From positions 6,634,001 to 6,698,000 of the forward strand of contig NZ_JAJFZL010000001.1 in assembly GCF_020733635.1 (NCBI RefSeq): a DNA stretch of 64,000 nt, in the 5' to 3' direction. The notes beneath the pieces were generated by a model. That model saw only the letters and a program-made list of their open reading frames with translations, searched no databases and was not told the DNA's origin. Shown in pieces: positions 1-7,863 of the stretch. The number at the start of each line of letters is the position of its first letter. The stretch's first letter is position 1. Origin of the DNA: Nocardia spumae. Lineage in GTDB: Bacteria > Actinomycetota > Actinomycetes > Mycobacteriales > Mycobacteriaceae. Both the position numbers and the translations under genes were made by a program.

Positions 1-735
1 CCGCCGACGATCTATCAGACCATCCTGGAACATCCGGCCCGCGCGGATTTCGACCTGAGCAGTCTGCGGGTCGCGGTCACCGGCGCGGCGACCGTGCCGG
101 TGGTGCTGGTCGAAAGAATGCGCAGCGAACTGGAATTCGAGGTCGTGGTCACCGCCTACGGGCTCTCGGAATCCTCCGGCTTCGGCACCATGTGCCTGCC
201 CGACGACGATCCGGAGACCATCGCCAACACCTCCGGCGCCGCCATGGCCGGATTCGAGCTGCGCATCGGCGATCACGGCGAGGTGCTGCTGCGCGGGCCG
301 AACGTGATGGTCGGCTATCTCGACGATCCCGAGGCCACCGCCAAGGCCATCGACACCGAGGGCTGGCTGCACACCGGCGATGTCGGAATCCTCGACGAGC
401 GTGGCTATCTCAAGATCACCGACCGGCTCAAGGACATGTACATCTCCGGCGGATTCAACGTGTACCCGGCCGAGATCGAACAGACCCTCGCGCGGCTGGA
501 CGGAGTCGCCGAATCCGCGGTGATCGGCGTGCCCGACGAACGGATGGGCGAGGTCGGCAAGGTCTACATCGTGCGCAGGTCGGGTACCGAGATCAGCGCC
601 GACGACGTGATCGCCTACGCGAAGCGGACACTGGCCAACTTCAAGGTGCCGCGGTTCGTGGAATTCCGGGACCGGTTGCCCTACAGCGCCGCCGGAAAGG
701 TACTCAAGCGGCAATTACGTGAGGAGATTTCGTGA
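1..735 (+). CDS. fadD3: FadD3-type acyl-CoA ligase, C-terminal part (5' end outside window)
   Basis: The reading frame is open from base 1, so the gene starts before the window; 244 residues are visible. Seen: the adenylate-forming motif YGLSESSG, GWLHTGD with the adenylate-binding Asp, the hinge DRLKDMYISGGFNVYP, and near the end AAGKVLKRQ with the catalytic Lys. Family knowledge: FadD3 activates the propionate side chain of the C/D-ring remnant HIP to HIP-CoA in actinobacterial sterol catabolism. The identification rests on downstream fadE31-fadE32-fadE33, the order found in M. tuberculosis. The stop codon overlaps the GTG start of the next gene (GTGA), suggesting translational coupling. 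The exact substrate is inferred from context. Confidence 0.85.
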   Translation, partial: PPTIYQTILEHPARADFDLSSLRVAVTGAATVPVVLVERMRSELEFEVVVTAYGLSESSGFGTMCLPDDDPETIANTSGAAMAGFELRIGDHGEVLLRGPNVMVGYLDDPEATAKAIDTEGWLHTGDVGILDERGYLKITDRLKDMYISGGFNVYPAEIEQTLARLDGVAESAVIGVPDERMGEVGKVYIVRRSGTEISADDVIAYAKRTLANFKVPRFVEFRDRLPYSAAGKVLKRQLREEIS

Positions 736-1703
736 CCACAGATGCCGGCGCCCCGGGCCCGATTCCGGACGAGGGTGAGGTCGTCACCTATGAGCGGCGC
801 GGTCCGGTCGCCATCGTCACGATGAACCGGCCGGACTATCGCAACGCGCAGAACTCGGTCATGACCTACGCCCTCGACGCCGCCTTCGAGCGGGCGGTCG
901 CCGACGCCGAGGTCAAGGTGATCATCCTGGCGGGCAACGGAAAACATTTCAGCGCCGGTCACGATATCGGCACTCCGGGACGCGACCACCACATCAGCTA
1001 CGACAACAAGGCCGCGCTGTGGTGGGACCACGTCGACCGGCCCGGCGGCGATCAGCGCTACGCCCGCGAGCTCGAGGTCTACCTCGGCATGTGCCGCCGG
1101 TGGCGCGAGCTGCCCAAGCCGACCATCGCGATGGTGCAGGGCGCCTGCATCGCGGGCGCGATGATGCTGGCCTGGGTCTGCGACATGATCGTCGCCTCCG
1201 AGGACGCCTTCTTCTCCGATCCGGTGGTGCGCATGGGCATTCCGGGTGTGGAGTACTTCGCGCACCCGTGGGTGCTGGGGCCGCGCCGGGCCAAGGAGGT
1301 GCTGTACACGGGTGACCGCTTCAGCGCCGAGCAGGCCTACGAATGGAGCATGGTCAACCGGGTCGTGCCGCGCGCGGAACTGGAGTCGCACACGCTGGAG
1401 CTGGCCGAGAAGATCTCCGCCATGCCGCAATTCGGGCTGGCGCTGACCAAGAAGGCCGTCAACCAGTGCGAGGACCTGATGGGTATGCGCGCCGGGATGG
1501 ACTCGGTCTTCGGACTGCACCACTTCGCGCACGCCCACAATGCCGAGGTGGGCACCGATTCGCTCGGCGGGATGAACGCCAAGTCGATGAAGGCCACCGC
1601 CACAGCGTCCGATGGCGGCGGTCGAGGGCCCTCCGTGGCGACGCCGGCCGCCGCCTCCGGGCCCGACTCGTCCACCGCTCCCGCAGAACAGAACGGTAAG
1701 TAG
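732..1703 (+). CDS. Crotonase-fold protein lacking the usual catalytic glutamates
   Basis: 323 aa, GTG start overlapping the fadD3 stop. The crotonase fold is clear: oxyanion-hole segments GKHFSAGHDIG (about residues 75-85) and GACIAGAMMLAWVCD (about 137-151). By eye alignment with rat crotonase, the Glu of GGCELAMMCD is Met here and the Glu of GQPEI is Val (SDPVV), so a classical hydratase reaction is doubtful. The last 40 residues are a Ser/Ala/Thr/Pro-rich tail, probably disordered. Its place between fadD3 and fadE31 implies a role in HIP-CoA degradation, perhaps hydrolysis, isomerisation or ring opening. Only 0 bases separate it from the next start, so the genes are co-transcribed. Confidence 0.85.
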   Translation: MTTDAGAPGPIPDEGEVVTYERRGPVAIVTMNRPDYRNAQNSVMTYALDAAFERAVADAEVKVIILAGNGKHFSAGHDIGTPGRDHHISYDNKAALWWDHVDRPGGDQRYARELEVYLGMCRRWRELPKPTIAMVQGACIAGAMMLAWVCDMIVASEDAFFSDPVVRMGIPGVEYFAHPWVLGPRRAKEVLYTGDRFSAEQAYEWSMVNRVVPRAELESHTLELAEKISAMPQFGLALTKKAVNQCEDLMGMRAGMDSVFGLHHFAHAHNAEVGTDSLGGMNAKSMKATATASDGGGRGPSVATPAAASGPDSSTAPAEQNGK

Positions 1704-2834
1704 ATGGATCTCGCACTCGATTCGACCGCACAGCAATTCCAGCTCGAGGTCCGGGAATTCCTGCGCGCCAACGTGCCCGCCGAACCCCTGCCGTCGATGG
1801 ACACCCGCGAGGGCTTCGAGGCCCATCGCGCCTGGGAACACACCCTCGCCGGCGCGCGGCTGTCGGTGGTGTCCTGGCAGCGCGAATACGGCGGCCGCGA
1901 CGCGTCCCTGCTGGAATGGGTGCTCTTCGAGGAGGAGTACTACGCGGCGGGCGCACCCGGCCGGGTGAGCCAGAACGGAATCTTCCTGCTGGCGCCGACC
2001 CTGTTCGAACACGGCACCCCGGAACAGCTCGAGCGAATCCTGCCGAGAATGGCTCGTGCCGACGACATCTGGGCCCAGGCCTGGTCGGAGCCGGAGGCCG
2101 GTAGCGATCTCGCCGGTATTCGCTCCGGCGCCAAGCGGGTGGACGGCGGCTGGGTACTCAACGGGCAGAAGACCTGGAGTTCGCGAGCATCGTTCGCGGA
2201 CTGGGCATTCGGGCTGTTTCGCAGCGACCCCGAGGCCGAACGGCACAAGGGACTCACCTATGTGATGTTCCCGCTGTCGGCCGACGGCGTTACCGTGCGG
2301 CCGATTCCGCAACTCGACGGCGAGCCCGGATTCGCGGAGATCTTCCTGGACAACGTCTTCGTCCCGGATCGGGACGTGATCGGTGAGCCCGGTGCGGGCT
2401 GGCGGGTCGCGATGAGCACCTCCAGCAACGAGCGCGGGCTGTCGCTGCGCAGTCCCGGCCGCTTCAACGCCACCGCGGCACGGCTGATCGAGTTGTGGCG
2501 CGAGACCGCGGATCCGGCCGATACCGCCGCCCGCAATCGGGTGGTCGACGCCTGGATCGGCGCGGAGGCCTATCGCCTCAACACACTCGGCACCGTGACC
2601 CGGCTGGCCGAAGGCGGCAAACTCGGCTCGGAATCCTCGATCAACAAGGTGTTCTGGTCCGAGCTCGATATCGCGATGCACGAGACCGCACTGGATCTGC
2701 TGGGCGCCGCGGCCGAACAGACCAGCTCCTGGACCGACGGCTACCTGTTCTCGCTGTCCGGGCCGATCTACGCCGGCACCAACGAGATTCAGCGCAACAT
2801 CGTCGCCGAACGACTGCTCGGACTACCGCGTTGA
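1704..2834 (+). CDS. fadE31: Acyl-CoA dehydrogenase FadE31
   Basis: 376 aa, the same length as M. tuberculosis FadE31. Flavin acyl-CoA dehydrogenase signatures are visible: WAQAWSEPEAGSDL (about 115-128), NGQKTWSS, and the C-terminal IYAGTNEIQRN. In MCAD-type enzymes the catalytic Glu lies in a Y-E-G-T motif; here that position is Ala (YAGT), so the base would have to lie elsewhere or in the partner subunit. Family knowledge: FadE31 pairs with FadE32 or FadE33 as an alpha2beta2 heterotetramer that dehydrogenates ring-derived CoA esters. ATG directly follows the upstream TAG. The symbol follows gene order and length. Confidence 0.85.
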   Translation: MDLALDSTAQQFQLEVREFLRANVPAEPLPSMDTREGFEAHRAWEHTLAGARLSVVSWQREYGGRDASLLEWVLFEEEYYAAGAPGRVSQNGIFLLAPTLFEHGTPEQLERILPRMARADDIWAQAWSEPEAGSDLAGIRSGAKRVDGGWVLNGQKTWSSRASFADWAFGLFRSDPEAERHKGLTYVMFPLSADGVTVRPIPQLDGEPGFAEIFLDNVFVPDRDVIGEPGAGWRVAMSTSSNERGLSLRSPGRFNATAARLIELWRETADPADTAARNRVVDAWIGAEAYRLNTLGTVTRLAEGGKLGSESSINKVFWSELDIAMHETALDLLGAAAEQTSSWTDGYLFSLSGPIYAGTNEIQRNIVAERLLGLPR

Positions 2835-2889
2835 GCCCCGCCGTGCGCCACCCCGAGTCCCCGCGCCGTACCTCCGAATGGACCCATCG

Positions 2890-3894
2890 ATGAGATTTGC
2901 ACTGTCCTCCGAACAACGCGACTTCGCCGACAGTCTGCGCAAGATGTGCGATGCGGCGAGCACACCCGCGGTCATCCGCGCCTGGAGCGGTGGCGCCGCC
3001 CACAGCGGCCGGGCGCTGATCCGCCAGCTCGCCGGCGCCGGCGCCCTCGGCCTGGCCGTCGCCGAGGAATACGACGGGATGGGCGCGGAGACCATCGATC
3101 TGGTGGTGGCCTGCCAGGAATTCGGCCGGGCCGCGGCGCCCGGACCGCTGATCGAGACCGCCGCCGTGATTCCGGCCCTGCTACAGGGCCTCGATGATTC
3201 GGGTCCGGCGCAACGCTGGCTCCCGGCCTTCGCCGAGGGCGGGTCACTGGGCACCATCGCACCGGCGCCGCAGACCCCGGCCCTCGACGCCGATACCGCG
3301 GACGTGGTACTGCTCGTGGACGACGACCGGCTCTACACCGCGCGGCGCGGCGATTCGATCGAATCCGTGGACGCCGCCCGGCGCCTGTCCTCGGTGAGCC
3401 CCGACGAGCTGGTGGCACAGGGGGATTCGGTGCGCGCCGCCGCGGCGACCGCCTTCGACGCCGGTGCCCTCGCGACGGCGGCGCAACTGCTGGGCGCGGG
3501 TAAGGCGATGCTCGACACCAGCGTCGCCTATGTGATCCAGCGGCATCAGTTCGGCCAGCCGATCGGTCGTTACCAGGCCATCAAACATCATCTCGCCGAT
3601 GCGAAGATCGGCCTCGATATGGCCGAACCGCTCCTGCATCGCGCGGCGCTGAGTTTCGGCACCGCCGATCGCGCCCGCGACGTCTCCGCGGCCAAGGTCG
3701 CCTGCGCCGATGCCGCCTATCGCACCGCGCGCATCGCGTTGCAGGTGCACGGCGCGATCGGCTACACCGCCGAATGTGATCTGTCGCTGTGGCTGACCAA
3801 GGCGACCGCGCTCCGGTCCGCCTGGGGCACAGCCGATTTCCATCGCGCCCGGGTCGCCGCGGCGCTGCGCTCGCCGGCCGGTGGCGAGGCGTGA
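2890..3894 (+). CDS. fadE32: Acyl-CoA dehydrogenase FadE32
   Basis: 334 aa from the ATG at 2890; an ATG at 2878 would add MDPS. The start was chosen because family members begin with MRF/MDF-x-L-S-x-E-Q, matched here by MRFALSSEQRDF. The shorter length (about 330 aa) and weak active-site motifs are typical of the small subunit in steroid heteromeric dehydrogenases. Conserved pieces are AEEYDGMG (about 62-69), RHQFGQPIGRYQAIKHHLAD (about 218-237) and QVHGAIGYT (about 280). It sits 55 bp after fadE31 and before fadE33. Likely acts with FadE31 on C/D-ring CoA esters; this is inferred from context. Confidence 0.85.
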   Translation: MRFALSSEQRDFADSLRKMCDAASTPAVIRAWSGGAAHSGRALIRQLAGAGALGLAVAEEYDGMGAETIDLVVACQEFGRAAAPGPLIETAAVIPALLQGLDDSGPAQRWLPAFAEGGSLGTIAPAPQTPALDADTADVVLLVDDDRLYTARRGDSIESVDAARRLSSVSPDELVAQGDSVRAAAATAFDAGALATAAQLLGAGKAMLDTSVAYVIQRHQFGQPIGRYQAIKHHLADAKIGLDMAEPLLHRAALSFGTADRARDVSAAKVACADAAYRTARIALQVHGAIGYTAECDLSLWLTKATALRSAWGTADFHRARVAAALRSPAGGEA

Positions 3895-3940
3895 TCCACT
3901 CGGCGCCACAACGGCACGACGACCAGACGGGAGTGCGGGC

Positions 3941-5020
3941 ATGACCGACACCGCCGAACTGCAGGAATTGGCCGATACCGTACGGGCCGTCCTCACCAAG
4001 CACGGCGATCGCGACGCGCTGCGCCGGGCGATCGACAGCGATCTCGGCTACGACGAACGCCTGTGGCGGCTGCTCTGCGAGCAGGTCGGCGTCGCCGCGC
4101 TGGCGATCCCGGAGGAGTACGGCGGCGTCGGCGCGGATCTGGATACCGCGCTGGTGGTGGTCGAGGAACTGGGCCGCACCCTGCACAACCCGCCGATGCT
4201 CGGCTCGGCGGTCCTCGGCGTACAGGCGGTCCTCGCGGCCGGGGATACCGCCGCCGCGCAGCGGCTGCTGCCCGAGGTCGCGGAAGGTTCCCGGACGCTC
4301 GCGCTCTGCTGGGCCGACTCCACCGGCTGGGCCACCCCGGCCGCCCCGCGATCGGGTTACGGCGTGCGCGCCGACGGTGACACCCTCACCGGTACCGCCC
4401 ATTACGTTCTCGACGGTGCCGCGGCCGACACCCTGCTCGTACTGACCGATGCCGGCCTCTACGAGATCGACGCCGCCGATGAGCACGTCACGCGGACGAC
4501 GACCCGCACCATGGATCCGACCCGGCGGCTGGCCGCCATCACCTTCGATGGTGCCGCGGCCACCCGGTTGGGCTCCGACGCCGCCGCGCTGAGCACCCGC
4601 TTGCGCGATATCGCGTGGGCCGCGCTGGCGGCCGAACAGGTCGGCGCCGCGGACCAGTGCCTGGAGATGACGGTCGAATACAGCAAGTCGCGAGTGCAGT
4701 TCGGTCGTCCGATCGGCAGCTTCCAGGCGCTCAAACACCGCATGGCCGATATGTACGTGCTGGTGGAGTCCGCCCGTTCGGCCGCGTACGCGGCGATCGC
4801 GAATCTGGATCGACCGGTCACGAGCGATACCGTTCTGGATCTGGAATCCGCGCGAATCCACTGCTCACAGGCCTTCCGCTCGGTGGTGGGCGAGACGGTG
4901 CAGTTGCACGGCGGTATCGCGATCACCTGGGAACACGAGGCGCACCTGTACTTCAAGCGCGCCCACGCCGACGCCGAATTGTTCGGCCGGCCGGCGCGTC
5001 CGCTGGCCCGCCCGGCCTGA
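3941..5020 (+). CDS. fadE33: Acyl-CoA dehydrogenase FadE33
   Basis: 359 aa from ATG 3941, preceded by GGGAG eight bases upstream; an earlier in-frame ATG at 3881 overlaps fadE32 and would add a non-homologous leader. Dehydrogenase features: IPEEYGGVGADLDTAL, SRVQFGRPIGSFQALKHR, and LHGGIAITWEHEAHLYFKRA near the C-terminus, the last typical of steroid FadE subunits. It is the last gene of the fadD3 operon and a strong hairpin follows at 5040. Expected partner of FadE31. The main uncertainty is the exact start. Confidence 0.85.
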   Translation: MTDTAELQELADTVRAVLTKHGDRDALRRAIDSDLGYDERLWRLLCEQVGVAALAIPEEYGGVGADLDTALVVVEELGRTLHNPPMLGSAVLGVQAVLAAGDTAAAQRLLPEVAEGSRTLALCWADSTGWATPAAPRSGYGVRADGDTLTGTAHYVLDGAAADTLLVLTDAGLYEIDAADEHVTRTTTRTMDPTRRLAAITFDGAAATRLGSDAAALSTRLRDIAWAALAAEQVGAADQCLEMTVEYSKSRVQFGRPIGSFQALKHRMADMYVLVESARSAAYAAIANLDRPVTSDTVLDLESARIHCSQAFRSVVGETVQLHGGIAITWEHEAHLYFKRAHADAELFGRPARPLARPA

Positions 5021-5039
5021 GCCGGCGCCCCGCGCGCAT

Positions 5040-5071
5040 TCGGCCCCGCGCCCCTCGGGACGCGGGGCCGA
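5040..5071 (+). terminator. Stem-loop terminator after fadE33
   Basis: CGGCCCCGCG (5041-5050) pairs perfectly with CGCGGGGCCG (5061-5070) around a 10-nt loop, and T5040/A5071 extends the stem. There is no clear U-tract, which is common for actinobacterial hairpin terminators. It lies 20 bp after the last gene of the fadD3-fadE33 operon. Confidence 0.6.
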
Positions 5072-5153
5072 GCTGTATCCGCGGCGGCATCTATCGATCC
5101 ACACCCTGGTGACCTGCATAGAAACCTCTGTGGTCGATGTCACCGGAAAATAG

Positions 5154-5196
5154 ATAGTTAGGCTATGTACCTACATAGTTAGCTTATGTAACATAA
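5154..5196. promoter_or_regulatory. Stacked palindromic operator upstream of the MarR gene
   Basis: Three overlapping inverted repeats sit just upstream of the GTG start at 5202: CTATGTA-cc-TACATAG (5163-5178), TACATA-gttagct-TATGTA (5172-5190) and TTATGT-a-ACATAA (5184-5196). Their centres (5170.5, 5181, 5190) are 9-10.5 bp apart, about one helical turn. A 16-bp direct repeat (5154-5169 and 5175-5190, 14 of 16 identical) underlies the pattern. MarR dimers bind AT-rich palindromes of this size, so autoregulation of the marR-MFS operon is the natural reading. Confidence 0.7.
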
Positions 5197-5201
5197 TTTT
5201 C

Positions 5202-5669
5202 GTGCAGTCGAACGAGTCGCCCACCGCCCCCACTCCGGAGGCGCTCATGGTCGACATCGCCGTCACCGCGGCGCGACTCACCCGACTGGCCGGCACGCTG
5301 GGAACCAATGCGCTCCCGCGTGCACTGGTGCGGGCGCTGTCCACTCTCGAAGAGCACGGACCACTGCGAATCAGCGAGTTCGCGGAGATCGACGGTTGCT
5401 CCCAGCCCTCGGCAACGGCGCTGATCGGCCGGCTGACAACCGCCGGATTCGCCGCACGCACCAAGGACCCCGACGACTCCAGAGCCGTGGTCGTCGAGCT
5501 GACGCCGGCGGGACGCGCACAACTGTCCGCGTCCCGTCGCGCGTTCGGCACCGCTCTCGCGGCCCGATTGCCCGACTTCGGAATCGACCGCCTCAGCCAT
5601 CTCGAGCATGAGCTGACCGATCTCCTCGAAGCCCTGAAATCCGCTGCACCCCACGAAGTCTCGATATAG
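5202..5669 (+). CDS. MarR-family transcriptional regulator
   Basis: 155 aa, GTG start only 5 bp after the last operator palindrome. The winged helix-turn-helix is readable: LRISEFAEIDGCSQPSATALI (about 49-69, recognition helix at the end), wing TKDPDDSRAVVVELT (about 80-94), then helices for dimerisation. The stop overlaps the ribosome-binding site of the downstream MFS gene, so the two form an operon. By analogy with MarR/exporter pairs it probably represses itself and the exporter until a small lipophilic compound binds. The ligand is unknown. Confidence 0.9.
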   Translation: MQSNESPTAPTPEALMVDIAVTAARLTRLAGTLGTNALPRALVRALSTLEEHGPLRISEFAEIDGCSQPSATALIGRLTTAGFAARTKDPDDSRAVVVELTPAGRAQLSASRRAFGTALAARLPDFGIDRLSHLEHELTDLLEALKSAAPHEVSI

Positions 5670-5677
5670 GAGCGTCG

Positions 5678-6931
5678 ATGAGTAGCACTCTCACATCGCC
5701 GGCCGAAACCGAGGCGACGGCCACAACGAAGACCAAGCAGCCCACATCGGTTTGGGCAGTAGCTTTCGCATCGGTCATCGCCTTCATGGGTATCGGCCTG
5801 GTGGATCCGATCCTGAAGCCGATCGGCGAACAACTACACGCCTCACCGTCCCAGGTGACCCTGCTCTTCACCAGCTACATGCTGGTCACGGGTGTCGCGA
5901 TGCTGATCACCGGCGTCGTGTCCAGTCGCTTCGGCGCCAAGAAGACGCTGCTCGCGGGCCTGGCGATCATCGTCGTCTTCGCGGCACTGGCGGGCTGCTC
6001 GGGCACTGTCGGACAGATCGTCGGATTCCGCGCCGGCTGGGGTCTGGGCAACGCGCTGTTCATCGCGACCGCACTGGCCACCATCGTGGGCGCGGCCAGC
6101 GGCGGAGTCGCGCGCGCCATCATCCTGTACGAGGCGGCACTCGGTATCGGTATCGCCACCGGCCCGCTGGTCGGCGGGTTCCTGGGCGGATTCAGCTGGC
6201 GCGCACCGTTCTTCGGCGTCGCGGTGCTGATGGCGATCGCCTTCATCGCGATCATCGTCATGCTGCCCGAAATGCCGAAACCGGCCCACCACACCTCGAT
6301 CGCCGCGCCGTTCAAGGCCCTGCGGCACCGTGGTCTGCTGCTGGTCAGCATCACCGCGCTGCTCTACAACTACGGCTTCTTCACCCTGCTGGCGTACACC
6401 CCGTTCCCGCTGAACATGGGCACCTATTCGATCGGGTTCATCTTCTTCGGCTGGGGTCTGCTGCTGGCATTGGCCTCGGTGGTCTTCGCTCCCCGGCTGC
6501 AGCGCACGTTCGGCACCGTGCCGATGATCGCGACCGCACTGGGACTGTTCGCCGCGGATCTGGCCGTCATGGCGATCTGGGCGGATCAGAAGCCGGTCCT
6601 TGTCGTGGGCACCGTCCTGGCGGGCCTGTTCCTGGGTGTGAACAACACCCTGATCACCGAGGCCGTCATGATCTCCGCGCCGGTGGAGCGCGCCACCGCC
6701 TCGGCCGCCTACAGCTTCGTCCGCTTCGCCGGTGGAGCCGCCGCCCCGTACCTGGCCGGCAAGCTCGGCGAACACCAGATGGCCCTGCCGTTCTGGGTCG
6801 GCGCCGCGTGCACCGCGGTCGGTGTGCTGGTACTGCTGGGCGGGCGCTCGGCGCTGGCCCACGTCGACGACCACGACCCGGCCGAGCACAGCCCGGCCGA
6901 GGCCGAAGCGATCACCATCGGCGACGACTGA
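5678..6931 (+). CDS. Major facilitator superfamily drug-type exporter
   Basis: 417 aa with about 12 predicted membrane helices; the first follows a short polar N-terminus (VWAVAFASVIAFMGIGLVDP, about 26-45). A motif-A-like loop SSRFGAKKT (about 86-94) lies between helices 2 and 3, and a motif-C-like segment YEAALGIGIATGPLVGG (about 151-167) is typical of drug/proton antiporters. An AGGAG overlapping the marR stop serves as ribosome-binding site. A strong terminator follows at 7018. The substrate cannot be read from sequence; export of a toxic compound sensed by the MarR protein is the inference. Confidence 0.88.
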   Translation: MSSTLTSPAETEATATTKTKQPTSVWAVAFASVIAFMGIGLVDPILKPIGEQLHASPSQVTLLFTSYMLVTGVAMLITGVVSSRFGAKKTLLAGLAIIVVFAALAGCSGTVGQIVGFRAGWGLGNALFIATALATIVGAASGGVARAIILYEAALGIGIATGPLVGGFLGGFSWRAPFFGVAVLMAIAFIAIIVMLPEMPKPAHHTSIAAPFKALRHRGLLLVSITALLYNYGFFTLLAYTPFPLNMGTYSIGFIFFGWGLLLALASVVFAPRLQRTFGTVPMIATALGLFAADLAVMAIWADQKPVLVVGTVLAGLFLGVNNTLITEAVMISAPVERATASAAYSFVRFAGGAAAPYLAGKLGEHQMALPFWVGAACTAVGVLVLLGGRSALAHVDDHDPAEHSPAEAEAITIGDD

Positions 6932-7017
6932 AGAGACCTGGTCGTCCCCGCCGGCCCACCCCGTCGGCACGGATGACGCCCCCGTCGCGGTACCCCTTCT
7001 CTGACCGCCACGGTGGT

Positions 7018-7062
7018 AAGCCGGAATCCGGCCCGCGAACCCCGCGGATCGGATTCCGGCTT
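7018..7062 (+). terminator. Terminator after the MFS gene
   Basis: AAGCCGGAATCCG (7018-7030) and CGGATTCCGGCTT (7050-7062) form a perfect 13-bp stem around a 19-nt loop, followed by CTTGCTTTC. It sits about 90 bp after the MFS stop and about 50 bp before the next gene. Confidence 0.75.
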
Positions 7063-7112
7063 CTTGCTTTCGTGAACCCGCACCGTCACCCGCCGGGCGT
7101 ACCGTGGGGCAG

Positions 7113-7862
7113 ATGACGGAGACGAATCGGGGCCGCGTGCGGACCGAAGCCGGTCACCGACGCATCCGGGCCTATGTGGAGGGCCTGCTGGTCGCGGATA
7201 CGATCCGGCCGCTACTGGTCTGGGAGAGCCCGTACTACCCCACCTACTATCTGCCCGCCGAGGATGTGCGCGCGGAACTGGTGGCGACCGGATCCGCCCG
7301 GCACTCACCCAGCCGCGGCGAGGGCGCCGAATACGACGTCGTCATCGGTCATACGACCAGATCCGCGGCGGCGCTGCGCTATCCGGATTCACCGATTTCG
7401 GAGCTGCGCGATCACATCCGGCTCGACTGGGCGCTGATCGACCAATGGTTCGAGGAAGACGAACCGATCTCCGTTCATCCACGCAATCCGTACACCCGCG
7501 TCGATATCCTCGCCAGCTCACGCACGGTGCGGGTGGAACTCGGCGGTGTGGTTGTGGCGGAATCGGATTCGCCTCGCATCCTCTACGAAACCGGGCTCAT
7601 CCCCCGCTACTATCTCCCCCTCACCGATGTCCGCATGGACCTGCTCACACCATCGGCCACCACGACCGGCTGCCCGTACAAGGGCACCGCGGAGTACTAC
7701 AACATCGTCATCGACGACACCGAATACCCCGACCTGGTCTGGTACTACCGCACCCCGCTCCCGGAAAGCCAGAAGGTGGCCGGACTGGTCTGCTTCTACA
7801 ACGAGAAGGTCGAACTCTACGTCGACGGAGTACGCCAGGAACACTCCAGCCCGTTCAGCTGA
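7113..7862 (+). CDS. Tandem DUF427-domain protein
   Basis: 249 aa from ATG 7113 (a GTG at 7104 is a possible alternative). Two copies of the DUF427 fold are visible: the first around residues 15-105 (AYVEGLLVADTIRPLLVWE, then YYLPAEDVRAEL), the second around 130-235 (VRVELGGVVVAESDSPRILYE, then YYLPLTDVRMDLL, GTAEYYNIVID). DUF427 domains are small beta-tent proteins of unknown biochemical role, common in actinobacteria. No signal peptide or membrane segment is seen. It converges with the AraC gene, the two stops being 1 bp apart. Confidence 0.85.
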   Translation: MTETNRGRVRTEAGHRRIRAYVEGLLVADTIRPLLVWESPYYPTYYLPAEDVRAELVATGSARHSPSRGEGAEYDVVIGHTTRSAAALRYPDSPISELRDHIRLDWALIDQWFEEDEPISVHPRNPYTRVDILASSRTVRVELGGVVVAESDSPRILYETGLIPRYYLPLTDVRMDLLTPSATTTGCPYKGTAEYYNIVIDDTEYPDLVWYYRTPLPESQKVAGLVCFYNEKVELYVDGVRQEHSSPFS

Positions 7863-7863
7863 A

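Noticed and set aside
681..2681. Open frame of 666 aa on the minus strand
   Set aside because: Mirror frame of fadD3, the crotonase gene and fadE31; the composition is typical of high-GC antisense frames and no motif is present.
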